NCBI GenBank assembly: GCA_045534445.1
Contig: JAZSJQ010000112.1
Coordinates: forward strand, 1 to 40,875
DNA length: 40,875 nucleotides
Direction of reading: 5' to 3'
Source of the DNA: JAISGQ01 sp045534445
GTDB taxonomy: Bacteria > Bacillota > Clostridia > Oscillospirales > Acutalibacteraceae
The notes beneath the pieces were generated by a model. The model was given only the letters and a program-made list of their open reading frames with translations, was not told where the DNA came from and did not search any database. Made by a program: the position numbers and the translations under genes. Below, one piece after another: positions 7,508 to 16,402 of the stretch; the first letter of the stretch is position 1, and each line of letters opens with the position of its first letter.

Positions 7508-7592
7508 GGTAAAGGAGCTAAAAAGCAGAGCAAAAAATCAGTTTTTTTAGTGAGCCCCCACAAATTAAAAGATTCGAAAAGGAGTGAAAAGA

Positions 7593-8285
7593 ATGCCCTC
7601 AAAAGAGAAGTTTTCAGAAGGATCGATCCCTCCGATTGCTTTGGGAGAAAAGCATGTTGCATGTGTGCTTCTTATTGATACATCTGGTTCAATGAATGAC
7701 AAGGATGCAATAGGTAAAGTGAATGCAGGTATTAAAACTTTGATTGATCAGATTCTTGCAGATAGTCTGGCTGCAGCTGTAGTGGACATCAGTCTGGTTG
7801 AGTTTAATGACGAAGTAAAAGTGGTTGTCCCGTTCTCGCCCGTAAGCAAAATAGAGATACCCGAACTGAAAGCATTCGGATGTACAAGCCTGAATGAGGC
7901 TATTCTTGTCGGTCTTGAACAGATTCGGGAAAGAAAGCGTGAATACCATGACCTGGGAGTACCTTACTGGCGTCCATGGATGTTTCTTATAACCGACGGT
8001 TATCCTTCAGACACCCAAAAGGAAGAAGAAGCAAAGGCGAAACTTAAAGAAGCAATGGACAATAAGAGGGTTTTGTTCTTTACTGTAGCGGCAGATGATG
8101 CGGATTACAAGCACCTTTCTACATACCCCTCAACTCTTTCTTTTAAAATTGATGACAATGACTTCACTGAAGCGTTTAAGTGGTTCAGCCAGAGTGTAAT
8201 TCAGTCAAGCACACCTGTTCCCGGCGGTACAATTGAACTTCCGGAGCCTCCGGGCGAGATCATTATCCGCGATGTAAGCAGCTGA
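7593..8285 (+). CDS. VWA-domain protein, TerY-like (copy 1)
   Basis: A single von Willebrand A domain of 230 residues with a complete MIDAS metal site: DTSGS at 29-33, Thr98 in CTSLNEAI and Asp135 in LITDGYPSD. TerY-type VWA proteins bind divalent metal and act as the scaffold or sensor of TerY-P triads, together with a PP2C phosphatase and a kinase, both found downstream. ATG 7593 is preferred over the upstream GTG because AAAGGAG (7578-7584) is correctly spaced and the N-terminus then matches copy 2 (M-x-SKE-x-F). The tail ends with a Pro-rich ELPEPPGE shared in form by copies 2 and 5. Cytoplasmic; no signal peptide. Confidence 0.88.
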   Translation: MPSKEKFSEGSIPPIALGEKHVACVLLIDTSGSMNDKDAIGKVNAGIKTLIDQILADSLAAAVVDISLVEFNDEVKVVVPFSPVSKIEIPELKAFGCTSLNEAILVGLEQIRERKREYHDLGVPYWRPWMFLITDGYPSDTQKEEEAKAKLKEAMDNKRVLFFTVAADDADYKHLSTYPSTLSFKIDDNDFTEAFKWFSQSVIQSSTPVPGGTIELPEPPGEIIIRDVSS

Positions 8286-8389
8286 TTATTATACGCATGT
8301 GTTTGCACAAGGAAACACGGCATAAATAAGAGTTCAGCAAAACACACGTCAAAATCTGCAAAAAAAGCGCAGATCGAAAGGCTAATTTG

Positions 8390-8418
8390 TTGACTTTTAA
8401 CGTAGTTTACTGTAAAAT
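8390..8418 (+). promoter_or_regulatory. Promoter of second VWA gene
   Basis: TTGACT (8390-8395), a 17-bp spacer and TAAAAT (8413-8418) lie 30 bp before the ATG, with a GGAG site between. It shares the GTTGACTTTT block with the promoter at 7479. Confidence 0.65.
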
Positions 8419-8447
8419 AATTACAAATAAAAAAGGAGAACGTAATT

Positions 8448-9140
8448 ATGGCATCTAAAGAAATTTTCCCCGGAGGTTCTATTCCTCCTACTTGTACCGG
8501 AGAAAAACACGTAGCCTGTGTTGTTCTGGTTGATACCTCCGGCTCCATGACCGAAAACAATAACATTCAGCAGGCTAATGACGGTATCAGAATGCTCGTA
8601 GAGCAGATACTGTCTGACAGCCAGGCTTCAGGTGTTGTTGATATTTGTCTGATTGAGTTCAACAACTCAGTAAATGTTGTCTGTCCCTTTGCACCTGTAA
8701 GCAAGGTGGAAGTTCCGCGACTCAGAGCAGATGGCGGCACCAGCATGAATGAGGCTATTCTTGTCGGCCTTGATCAGATAGCCCAGAGAAAGCAGCTCTA
8801 TAAGTCTATCGGCACACCGTACTGGCGTCCGTGGATGTTCCTTATAACTGACGGCTATCCCACCGATGATTCACTTGAGTCTCAGGCGAAGGGAACACTG
8901 TCCAAAGCTCTTGAAGCAGGAAAGGTTGTATTCTTCCCCGTTGCAGTTGCTGATGCTGACGAAAACCATCTTGCTACATATCCTTCCACTGCTACATTCA
9001 AAGTTTCTGACAACGACTTTACAAGAGCTTTCGTATGGCTCAGCCAGAGTATTATCAGCAACAGTAAGGTAGATACCTCCGAGGCTTCGCTTTCACTTCC
9101 TCAGTTCCCCGGAGAGCCGATTAAGATCAACATTACCTAA
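8448..9140 (+). CDS. VWA-domain protein, TerY-like (copy 2)
   Basis: This tandem paralogue of copy 1 has the same length (230 aa) and motif positions: DTSGS 29-33, Thr98 in GTSMNEAI, Asp135 in LITDGYPTD. The MIDAS is intact, so metal-dependent partner binding is expected. It follows AAAGGAG and has its own promoter, so copies 1 and 2 can be expressed independently. It is the VWA gene closest to the PP2C-kinase block and is the natural third member of the triad with the genes at 9306 and 10824. Confidence 0.9.
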   Translation: MASKEIFPGGSIPPTCTGEKHVACVVLVDTSGSMTENNNIQQANDGIRMLVEQILSDSQASGVVDICLIEFNNSVNVVCPFAPVSKVEVPRLRADGGTSMNEAILVGLDQIAQRKQLYKSIGTPYWRPWMFLITDGYPTDDSLESQAKGTLSKALEAGKVVFFPVAVADADENHLATYPSTATFKVSDNDFTRAFVWLSQSIISNSKVDTSEASLSLPQFPGEPIKINIT

Positions 9141-9198
9141 ATATAGTTTGGTTTGTATTTGTCAGTTTCTGCAATGAACCGATAAATATATCGTCTCA

Positions 9199-9243
9199 AA
9201 CATGCGTACGCCTGACAATTTTCAAGGTTGGCGTACGCATGTT
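9199..9243. terminator. 14-bp perfect hairpin between VWA copy 2 and PP2C 1
   Basis: AACATGCGTACGCC (9199-9212) pairs perfectly with GGCGTACGCATGTT (9230-9243) around a 17-base loop. No strong T run follows, so it may be a partial terminator, an mRNA-stability hairpin or a protein site separating VWA expression from the phosphatase and kinase genes. Confidence 0.5.
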
Positions 9244-9305
9244 GTATCTTGAGGGATAATAAGAATGATAATACAGACTCAAATAGAAATAATGGGGGCG
9301 ATTGT

Positions 9306-10706
9306 TTGATAAGCGTGCTTAGTGCAATTTCAACAGGGGCATCACATATAGAGAAAAATCTGGTATGCCAGGACAGTATGAGATACACCTCTGTGAATTT
9401 TTGCGGGCGGCAGCTGATAATTGCAGCGGTGGCAGACGGAGTTGGATCCTGCATAATGTCTGATATTGGATCAAAGTGTGCGGTTGAAGCAAGTGTGGCA
9501 GCCGTTGAAAGAGACATTCAGAAGCTGGATGGCTGGAACAGCAATCTTATCGAAGATATTATTTACAATGCATTTAACGAAGCATACGACTCCATTGAGA
9601 AAATTGCAGATGAAAGCGAAAGAACGATGTTTTCCTATTCCACAACGCTTACACTGGCGGTGTATGATGGAGAACGGCTGTCCTTCGGGCACATTGGAGA
9701 TTCCGGGATAATAGCGCTCTATGAAGACGGAACATATGAAATGATAACGAAGCGGCACAAAGGAGAGGAAGCAAACAGCGTTATCCCGTTGAACGGTGGT
9801 TATAAATTATGGATGTTCGGCAGTGCAAAGAAACCGGTTGTATCCATAGCACTTATGACAGACGGTATTCTGGATTGCGGGGTTCAGTCAGAGGCCCTTG
9901 ATAATCTTGTTTATTTTCCTATGTACGGGGAGTACATGCTGAAACCCGTTTCAGATTCACAGCAAGAGAAGGAAATAAGCGCACAGCTTTATAATTGGAT
10001 TACGGGATCCCAGTTTACGAGCAAAGTTACTGATGATGTAACGCTGATCGTTGCATCAAATCAGAACAAAATAAAATATGCCATGGATAACCTTGCATGG
10101 GATGCGGAAAAATGGTTCGCGAAAGTTAACGAAGCCCAAAAAAAGAGAGAAGCAAGCTTATACGTTGACTATGAAAACGCAAAAAAACAGAGGAAGCTTG
10201 GGGTGCAGAAAAAAACACCTGCTAAAAACAAGCCGTATGAACAAGAACAAAAAACTGGCATTTACAGATATGGCGAAGAGAGCAGAACAGCACCGGAAAA
10301 CAGAGAGAATAACCGGTGCGTACACCAACAATCGGAGCAGAGAGCGCAAAACGGTCAGCGCATACCCCAGAGCAACGGTCAATTCCGGGGCAATGATAAC
10401 GCACCGAAATATATGACATGGCAGGAAAAGACAGCGGTGCAGGCAGAAAAAACCGCATTTAATGATAAAAATACGGACAGCAATAATAAGCCTGAAGAAG
10501 TTACTATTGAAGAATTATTTGGAATGCTTGATAACATGGACAAAAGGATTTCTTCAGAGGTTAACAAAGTTACAAAAAAAGCAGCAATGCTTATCGACAA
10601 CGGGGCACAGAAAACTGCTGAGTTTGTACAGGATAAAGCAAATAAAATTTCAGAAGTTGCAAGAAAATTTGTTGATTCGAATAATTCCGGGCAAAATAAT
10701 CAATAG
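9306..10706 (+). CDS. PP2C-family Ser/Thr phosphatase 1 (PPM type)
   Basis: The first 245 residues are a PP2C_2 domain: GASHIEKNLVCQDS at 11-24, ADGVGS (metal ligand Asp44), GHIGDSG, MTDGILD and VTDDVTLI, covering the metal-binding aspartates of the family. The last 220 residues are Gln/Asn/Lys-rich and disordered, ending in an amphipathic helix. I chose TTG 9306, preceded by GGGGG at 9294-9298, because the domain begins there as in the two paralogues; an upstream TTG (9228) would place a hairpin arm inside the gene. It would dephosphorylate substrates of the kinases at 10824 and 15344. Confidence 0.87.
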   Translation: MISVLSAISTGASHIEKNLVCQDSMRYTSVNFCGRQLIIAAVADGVGSCIMSDIGSKCAVEASVAAVERDIQKLDGWNSNLIEDIIYNAFNEAYDSIEKIADESERTMFSYSTTLTLAVYDGERLSFGHIGDSGIIALYEDGTYEMITKRHKGEEANSVIPLNGGYKLWMFGSAKKPVVSIALMTDGILDCGVQSEALDNLVYFPMYGEYMLKPVSDSQQEKEISAQLYNWITGSQFTSKVTDDVTLIVASNQNKIKYAMDNLAWDAEKWFAKVNEAQKKREASLYVDYENAKKQRKLGVQKKTPAKNKPYEQEQKTGIYRYGEESRTAPENRENNRCVHQQSEQRAQNGQRIPQSNGQFRGNDNAPKYMTWQEKTAVQAEKTAFNDKNTDSNNKPEEVTIEELFGMLDNMDKRISSEVNKVTKKAAMLIDNGAQKTAEFVQDKANKISEVARKFVDSNNSGQNNQ

Positions 10707-10823
10707 TTGCTTTTTATGGGGGATTTTTAAAATATTGTAGAGGAATGACTGTTGAACAATACAGGTATTTCTATTCCGACATAGGTGTGAAAAGCAAATA
10801 AACGAGAAAAAGGTGGAGACAAT

Positions 10824-12458
10824 ATGGCACAGATAACTACAGGAGCAGTATGCGTTGATTCAAAAGGAAAATCGTATAATATCGGAAAGCGCCTTGGCGG
10901 AGGCGGAGAAGGCGATGTATATGAGGTGAATTCCGGAACAGTTGCAAAAATTTATGACCCTGCAAAAAAGTACACCCAGGTATGTACCCCTCAGTTCATG
11001 GAGGAAAAGCTTAAGCTGATGTTAAAATATCCGGTAAAGAATCCGTATGATAACAGCGGAAAGCTGCTTATCGCGTGGCCCAGTGAGTTGCTTTATCATA
11101 ACGGTTCATTCTGCGGTTATCTTATGCCTAAAATAAATGTAAAATACAAGCTGTTTTCTGTGTACCGCGAGAGTGCCAGAGAAGTAATGTTCAAGCCCAA
11201 CAAGTATGATTGGTCATACGCTCTGAGAGTTGCCATAAATCTTGCAATCGGTGTTGGGCGCGTCCATGAAGCGGGGCATCTTGTAGGCGATATGAACCCG
11301 AGTAACTTCTTCGTTGATTCAGACGGTTCGGTAATTCTGATTGATACAGACTCCTTTGACATTTCAGATCCTGTAAGCGGCAAAAATTACAAATGCATGG
11401 TTGGTTATCCCGATTATATTGCGCCGGAGCTTCAGGGACGAAGACTTGATCAGCCCAGTGCAAAGTTTACAAGAGAATCAGATAATTATTCTCTTGCAAT
11501 CAATCTTTTCCGAATTCTTATGGAGGGAAATCACCCCTTCAACTGTGCGGCGGTTCAGGGAGCAGTTTCATCATCAGGCGAATCAAAAGAAGTCCAGGCA
11601 ATGCAGAACGGAGACTGTCCGTATATTAAACTGACACAGGCCGGTGCGATCCCTGCCCTGGCCCCGGACTTCAAAATGATTCCCAATGAAATAAGGACTC
11701 TGTTTGTAAAGGCCTTTGATTATACTCAGGCAACCATAATGACCGCAAGAAAAAACCGTCCCACTGCAGCTGAATGGGCAAACACCCTGGTGAAATTCTA
11801 TGATGGTGACCTTTTGACCAGATGCGCAGAAGACTCTTCTCATATTTTTTTCAAACAATATGCAGCAGATTATGGTGCATGCCCGTGGTGTGAACGCGAA
11901 AACAGAATGTATAATATTATGAAAAAAATCAATACCACCACCGCCATTGCCCCCGTAAAGACAACACCCCAGACCAAAACAATTGCACCGACTTACAATG
12001 CCAACTCTTACGGAAATACATACAACCAGAACACTACATACGGTGGCTTTAATGCAGCGAAAACATATAGAAGCGCAGGTATGCTTTATGCTGTTTTGAT
12101 AATAGCAGGTATTGCATCCGGATTTTTCATTGGAGGACCGTTCCTAAACATTCTTAACGGTATCGAGTGGTCGGAAATGAACAGCATTACATCAAACATA
12201 GATTCCATTTTGGTGCAGATTATTCTTGCTGTAATAGGCGGTGTGATAGGTGGGTTTATAGCCAAATGGTGCAGTGATTCCTACCGGAAGTCTTACCGAG
12301 TATGGCCTTGGTACCTGCTGGCTGCAGCGATGCCGATAGCAACGTTTATTGCCGGTGCAATAGTGACCTTGGCAATTGTGATTGTAATTTGCATAATATA
12401 CCTTGCTTTGGTTCTGCTTGGTCTTGCTTTGGTATGCGCCTGCTGCGGTAATTCATAA
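10824..12458 (+). CDS. Membrane-anchored atypical Ser/Thr kinase with zinc motif (TerY-P kinase 1)
   Basis: A protein-kinase fold occupies about residues 1-330: Gly-rich loop RLGGGGEGDVY (23-33), VAKIYD with Lys42, catalytic loop VGDMNPSN (Asp156, Asn161) in which the usual His and Lys of HRDxKxxN are replaced, metal Asp in LIDTDSFD (174-176) and APE at 200-202. A likely zinc site follows (Cys334, His340, CPWC 353-356), then a Thr/Asn-rich linker and a C-terminal bundle of three to four membrane helices (about 420-540). This layout matches kinases of TerY-P triads. AAGGTGGAG precedes the ATG. Confidence 0.87.
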   Translation: MAQITTGAVCVDSKGKSYNIGKRLGGGGEGDVYEVNSGTVAKIYDPAKKYTQVCTPQFMEEKLKLMLKYPVKNPYDNSGKLLIAWPSELLYHNGSFCGYLMPKINVKYKLFSVYRESAREVMFKPNKYDWSYALRVAINLAIGVGRVHEAGHLVGDMNPSNFFVDSDGSVILIDTDSFDISDPVSGKNYKCMVGYPDYIAPELQGRRLDQPSAKFTRESDNYSLAINLFRILMEGNHPFNCAAVQGAVSSSGESKEVQAMQNGDCPYIKLTQAGAIPALAPDFKMIPNEIRTLFVKAFDYTQATIMTARKNRPTAAEWANTLVKFYDGDLLTRCAEDSSHIFFKQYAADYGACPWCERENRMYNIMKKINTTTAIAPVKTTPQTKTIAPTYNANSYGNTYNQNTTYGGFNAAKTYRSAGMLYAVLIIAGIASGFFIGGPFLNILNGIEWSEMNSITSNIDSILVQIILAVIGGVIGGFIAKWCSDSYRKSYRVWPWYLLAAAMPIATFIAGAIVTLAIVIVICIIYLALVLLGLALVCACCGNS

Positions 12459-12518
12459 TATATACGCATATAAGCGATTAAAATGTTTGAATATTATTAT
12501 ATGCAATGAGGGATTAAT

Positions 12519-14129
12519 ATGGGAATAGTTGCATACGGAAAAAGTGAACAAGGAACATCGCATGTAGATAAAGGCGTGGAATGTCAGGATAGCTGCGGCC
12601 TTCGGAAAATCACCAGTAAGGATAAAGAGACATTTGTGGTCGCAGCAATTGCTGACGGAGTAGGTTCGTGCAACAGGTCAGCTGAAGGCTCGTCAGAAGC
12701 GGTTACATCAGCGATAGACTATATTGAAAATGAGATTTTTAATATTAAAATCAGAGAGATTAAAATCAAAAAGGCTGAATACTTCAACTACTTCAAAACT
12801 CTGATCAACAAAGCTTTTGAACATGCCAGAAATCGGGTTGAAGAATTAGCAGACAGGAGTTCCGCTTCTGTGCTTTCATTTTCGTCAACATTAGCGGTGG
12901 CAATTTATGACGGATGTGACGTTTTCTTTGGCAACGCGGGAGATTCAGGCATTGTAACACTGAACACTGACGGAAAATATGAAATGATTTCAACAAGGCA
13001 GAAGGGAGAGGAAGCCAACAGCGTAATTCCCCTGCAAAGCGGTAAGTGGGAAATCGGCGTAGCAGAAAAAATTGTAATGTGCTGTATGCTAACAGATGGT
13101 GTCCTGGATGTCGTGGCACCGGAAATAAAAACCAAAGAACTCATTTATTGGCCTTTTTTTGAATCATTTCTAATCTCAAAGTCTGTCGATGCCGACAGAA
13201 AAATGAAAAATATCATCGAAGGATTGGTAAACGGCAACGAAGTAAAATCCAAAGTTTCCGATGATATTACAATATTGGCTATATGCAACGTTGGAACGGA
13301 GTACAGTAAACCGGACTTTGATTTAAATCAATATTTGAAAAAATGCGATGAGATTCGAGAAGAGCAGGAAAAGGCACTGTACTCGAACAATCAAAGCACC
13401 GGCAATATTTCCTGGCGCGGCACTGTTCAGGGTGAATCCGCGGAACAAAATCAAAAAAACAAGCCAACGAACATCTGGCAAAAAGATACACATCAGAAAA
13501 AAACGGCCACAAAGAAATATACACAGACCACGGACTCAAACGATACAGGCCAGCAGCAGGGTCGCGGACAGAATCCCCAGAACCGGACAGGCCAGCAGCA
13601 GGGTTACGGACAGAAGGACTGCTCGTACACCAAAAGTTTTTACCCGGTTTATAAGAATAAGCCGAAGAAAAGTCCTGCGATAAGAGCTTACAGACGGGTA
13701 ATGGTAGTTTCCGGTGTCCTGTTTGCGTTGCTTTTAAGACCATGGCTGCAAGAATTGTTTTTGGGAGGCTCAGGTCCTGCAGAACCTGAAGGCGGATGCC
13801 TGTGCATGACAGTAATTACAAACTGTATAACCAGCTTAGCCGATTTCTTTGCATCAGCACTGTATGTGCTATACATGCTGATAATTGGAGTTGGCATAGG
13901 ATTCCTGATGTCATGGGCATTAAGCAGCTTGTTTGGCGAAGAGATATTTATGGACAAAACAAAAGTATGGGCATGTTATGTATTCGGTTTGTTATCCGTG
14001 TTGCTTCTGGTCCTTGCATTCGGACTGATAATGGGAATGCTGATACAAACAATTGCTTTCCCGTTTCTTGTTGCAGGAGTTTTTGTTTCTGCGATACTCC
14101 TTGTAGTGCTTATCGGACTGTTGCTTTGA
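12519..14129 (+). CDS. PP2C-family phosphatase 2 with C-terminal membrane domain
   Basis: The N-terminal PP2C domain (about 1-255) has GTSHVDKGVECQDS (12-25), ADGVGSC with Asp46, GNAGDSG, LTDGVLD and VSDDITIL. A hydrophilic Gln-rich linker with a duplicated GQQQG-x-GQ unit leads to a membrane region of about four helices in the last 150 residues. It follows the membrane-anchored kinase by 60 bp and is probably its membrane-localised antagonist. GAGGG precedes the ATG. The membrane anchor is unusual next to the two soluble paralogues. Confidence 0.87.
   Translation: MGIVAYGKSEQGTSHVDKGVECQDSCGLRKITSKDKETFVVAAIADGVGSCNRSAEGSSEAVTSAIDYIENEIFNIKIREIKIKKAEYFNYFKTLINKAFEHARNRVEELADRSSASVLSFSSTLAVAIYDGCDVFFGNAGDSGIVTLNTDGKYEMISTRQKGEEANSVIPLQSGKWEIGVAEKIVMCCMLTDGVLDVVAPEIKTKELIYWPFFESFLISKSVDADRKMKNIIEGLVNGNEVKSKVSDDITILAICNVGTEYSKPDFDLNQYLKKCDEIREEQEKALYSNNQSTGNISWRGTVQGESAEQNQKNKPTNIWQKDTHQKKTATKKYTQTTDSNDTGQQQGRGQNPQNRTGQQQGYGQKDCSYTKSFYPVYKNKPKKSPAIRAYRRVMVVSGVLFALLLRPWLQELFLGGSGPAEPEGGCLCMTVITNCITSLADFFASALYVLYMLIIGVGIGFLMSWALSSLFGEEIFMDKTKVWACYVFGLLSVLLLVLAFGLIMGMLIQTIAFPFLVAGVFVSAILLVVLIGLLL
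13545..13615 (+). repeat. In-frame direct repeat in the phosphatase 2 linker
   Basis: A 29-bp unit beginning ACAGGCCAGCAGCAGGGT is present at 13545-13573 and 13587-13615 with two differences, a period of 42 bp (14 codons). It encodes TGQQQG-x-GQ twice in the flexible linker. Confidence 0.8.
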
Positions 14130-14172
14130 CAGATGAAAGATTATTTCCCTGTAAAACAAAAAGGAGATTACA

Positions 14173-15297
14173 ATGTTTATGAAAAATAATAAAGAAGTAA
14201 AGAAGCAGAAAGAACTGAAGATGCAGGTTTTGGGGTCATTGAACAAGCCGATGTTTTTCGGAACATCGGTACAGGGTTCCAGCCATAAGGAAAAGAATGT
14301 GGAATGTCAGGATTACAGCCTTTACAAGACAATTAAAAGCAAAGGGAATAAAACATATGCCGTAGCAGCAATTGCTGACGGTGTCGGTTCCTGTATCAAC
14401 TCTGCAATCGGTGCAAAAACTGCTGTAGAGACAGTAGTGAATTATATTACCGAAAAGCTTACAGAGTCTGTAGAAAAGATGCTGAAAACAGAAACCTATG
14501 AAAAAATCATCCGTGAAGGATTTGATGAAGCATATAATGCAGTTATAGACTATGCGGACAACCATGAAATGGCACCGCTTACGCTGGCAAGTACACTGAC
14601 AGCGGTTATTTATGACGGTATCAATCTGAGCTTCGGACACATAGGTGACTGCGGCGTCGTTGTTGTGTACAACGACAAGACCGTAGAGATGATAACAAAA
14701 AGAAACAAGGGAGATACTGCATCCTCGGTAATTCCTCTTATCAGCAACGGCAATCATTGGAGCTTCGGCACTGCCGGCAAGCCTGTATCAGCATTTTTCG
14801 CCATGACTGATGGTGTTCTTGATACGGTTGTAGGTACTGAGGCTTTGGACGAAATAGTATACTGGCCCTTCTTACAGCAGTTTGTAAAAAAGGAAAACAA
14901 AAAGGAAAAGAACTGCGTATTGGCATCAACTCTTACGGAATACATGCAGAGCGAAGCAATTGCACAGCGTATAACCGATGATATTTCACTTGTCGTATGC
15001 AAAAACCTTAAGGGCTACAGCGACCCGGATTTTGACCTTGAGGATTACACCAGGAAGATCAATGAGTTCTATGAAAAACAGAACAAACTCCTGTACGCAG
15101 ATTATGATAAGTTCGAACAGAACAGAATAAAAGAGACCGCTGAGGCTGTAGAACCCGAGCAGAATGTTCAGGTTGAAGCAACTGCCGAGGCACAGACCGA
15201 AACAGTGGAGGATGAGCCTGAAAAAATCGAGGAATCGGCAAACACTGAAGCCGCAGAGGAGAAGATTGAGACTGAAGATGCTGTTGCGCAGGAGTAA
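14173..15297 (+). CDS. PP2C-family phosphatase 3 (soluble)
   Basis: A PP2C domain spans about residues 20-290: GSSHKEKNVECQDY (35-48), ADGVGSC with Asp69, GHIGDCG, MTDGVLD and ITDDISLV. The tail from about 320 is acidic and Glu/Ala-rich. AAAGGAG precedes the ATG. It lies 43 bp downstream of phosphatase 2 and 46 bp upstream of kinase 2, forming a second, soluble phosphatase-kinase pair after the membrane-bound pair. The protein resembles phosphatase 1 in domain sequence but lacks the basic Gln/Asn-rich tail. Confidence 0.87.
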   Translation: MFMKNNKEVKKQKELKMQVLGSLNKPMFFGTSVQGSSHKEKNVECQDYSLYKTIKSKGNKTYAVAAIADGVGSCINSAIGAKTAVETVVNYITEKLTESVEKMLKTETYEKIIREGFDEAYNAVIDYADNHEMAPLTLASTLTAVIYDGINLSFGHIGDCGVVVVYNDKTVEMITKRNKGDTASSVIPLISNGNHWSFGTAGKPVSAFFAMTDGVLDTVVGTEALDEIVYWPFLQQFVKKENKKEKNCVLASTLTEYMQSEAIAQRITDDISLVVCKNLKGYSDPDFDLEDYTRKINEFYEKQNKLLYADYDKFEQNRIKETAEAVEPEQNVQVEATAEAQTETVEDEPEKIEESANTEAAEEKIETEDAVAQE

Positions 15298-15343
15298 ACA
15301 GGAGACTTGTCTGGCAAAAAGAGCAAGGAAACGAGGATAGATT

Positions 15344-16381
15344 ATGATTTGTGTAGATCAAGACGGAAAGCGCTATGAGCTGACGCATCATTTTGACGGA
15401 GGCGGAGAAGGCGATATTTACTTAATAAAAAACCACTCCAATGAAGTTGCAAAAATTTACAATGACAAGGTTATAGCCTCCGAGGAGGAGCTTAAAGAGC
15501 GCGAGAGCAAAATACTGCTGATGATAAAAAAAACTGTACAGTCATCATACAACGGAGACTTGCTGATTGCATGGCCAACAAAAGCACTTTACGATGAAAA
15601 AGGCCGTTTTTGCGGATTTATAATGCCCCGTGTTAACAGCACACACAAGATATACGATGTTTACCGTTCGGATTCGAGAGTAAAATCATTTCCGTCTTTT
15701 ACATGGAGAACCCTGCTTGCTTATTCATACAATCTGGCGTTGGTGGTAAGCAAGGTACATGCAGCCGGACATGTTGTAGGGGATATGAATCCGAAGAATA
15801 TTGTAATTGACGGACACGGTTCAGTCTGCCTTATTGATTCAGATTCATTCAATATTGTAGACAAAGCATCGGGAAGAGAATTTCGCTGTTATGTTGGCGT
15901 AGGAGAGTGTCTTGCTCCCGAGCTTCAGGGAAGAAATCTGAAAAAAGGCGCAAATAAGTTTTCTGTGCATGCAGATGACTTTTCTCTGGCGATGACAATT
16001 TTTAAAATCCTCATGAACGGACATCATCCATTTAACTGCCGCGTGGTAAAAATAAAAACAAGTTCAGTGGGACAGTCTCCTCTTGAATCTGACATTGCGG
16101 AAGGAAGATCCCCGTACATAAGAAACCTGCCCGGAATGACAACACCAGTTAACGCACCCAATTTCAGCATGCTTCCCTACGAGGTTCAGGATTTGTTTAA
16201 AAGAGCGTTTACCTATTCCAGTTCTAATCTGAACATTCAGAGCAGACCTACGGCGGAAGAATGGACAAGGGCTCTGTTTAAGGTGCTGAAGGATGATAAA
16301 TTTAAAATCTGTTCTGTCAATCGCCGCCATGTGTGGCCGGAGCACTATAACAGCTGTCCCTGGTGTGAAGTAGGAGAGTAA
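15344..16381 (+). CDS. Soluble atypical Ser/Thr kinase with zinc motif (TerY-P kinase 2)
   Basis: A 345-residue paralogue of kinase 1 without the membrane bundle. Visible are the Gly loop FDGGGEGDIY (17-26), Lys37 in VAKIYN, catalytic loop VGDMNPKN (Asp147, Asn152), LIDSDSFN (165-167), APELQG and a C-terminal zinc motif with Cys323, His329 and CPWC (338-341). The catalytic loop again lacks the canonical HRD histidine, so this is a family trait rather than decay. It is adjacent to phosphatase 3 and probably phosphorylates a shared set of Thr/Ser targets, perhaps the Ser/Thr-rich insert of the ATPase (inference). Confidence 0.87.
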   Translation: MICVDQDGKRYELTHHFDGGGEGDIYLIKNHSNEVAKIYNDKVIASEEELKERESKILLMIKKTVQSSYNGDLLIAWPTKALYDEKGRFCGFIMPRVNSTHKIYDVYRSDSRVKSFPSFTWRTLLAYSYNLALVVSKVHAAGHVVGDMNPKNIVIDGHGSVCLIDSDSFNIVDKASGREFRCYVGVGECLAPELQGRNLKKGANKFSVHADDFSLAMTIFKILMNGHHPFNCRVVKIKTSSVGQSPLESDIAEGRSPYIRNLPGMTTPVNAPNFSMLPYEVQDLFKRAFTYSSSNLNIQSRPTAEEWTRALFKVLKDDKFKICSVNRRHVWPEHYNSCPWCEVGE

Positions 16382-16402
16382 TTCCCTGAAGGATATTAAA
16401 TT

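Noticed and set aside
9228..9305. Longer N-terminus for PP2C 1 from an upstream TTG
   Set aside because: It would include one arm of the hairpin and lacks a ribosome site; TTG 9306 has GGGGG upstream and matches the paralogues' domain start.
10745..10801. 18-codon ORF (MTVEQYRYFYSDIGVKSK) between PP2C 1 and kinase 1
   Set aside because: Its GAGG is too close to the ATG to serve as ribosome site and no similarity is recognised; it is too short to support as a gene.
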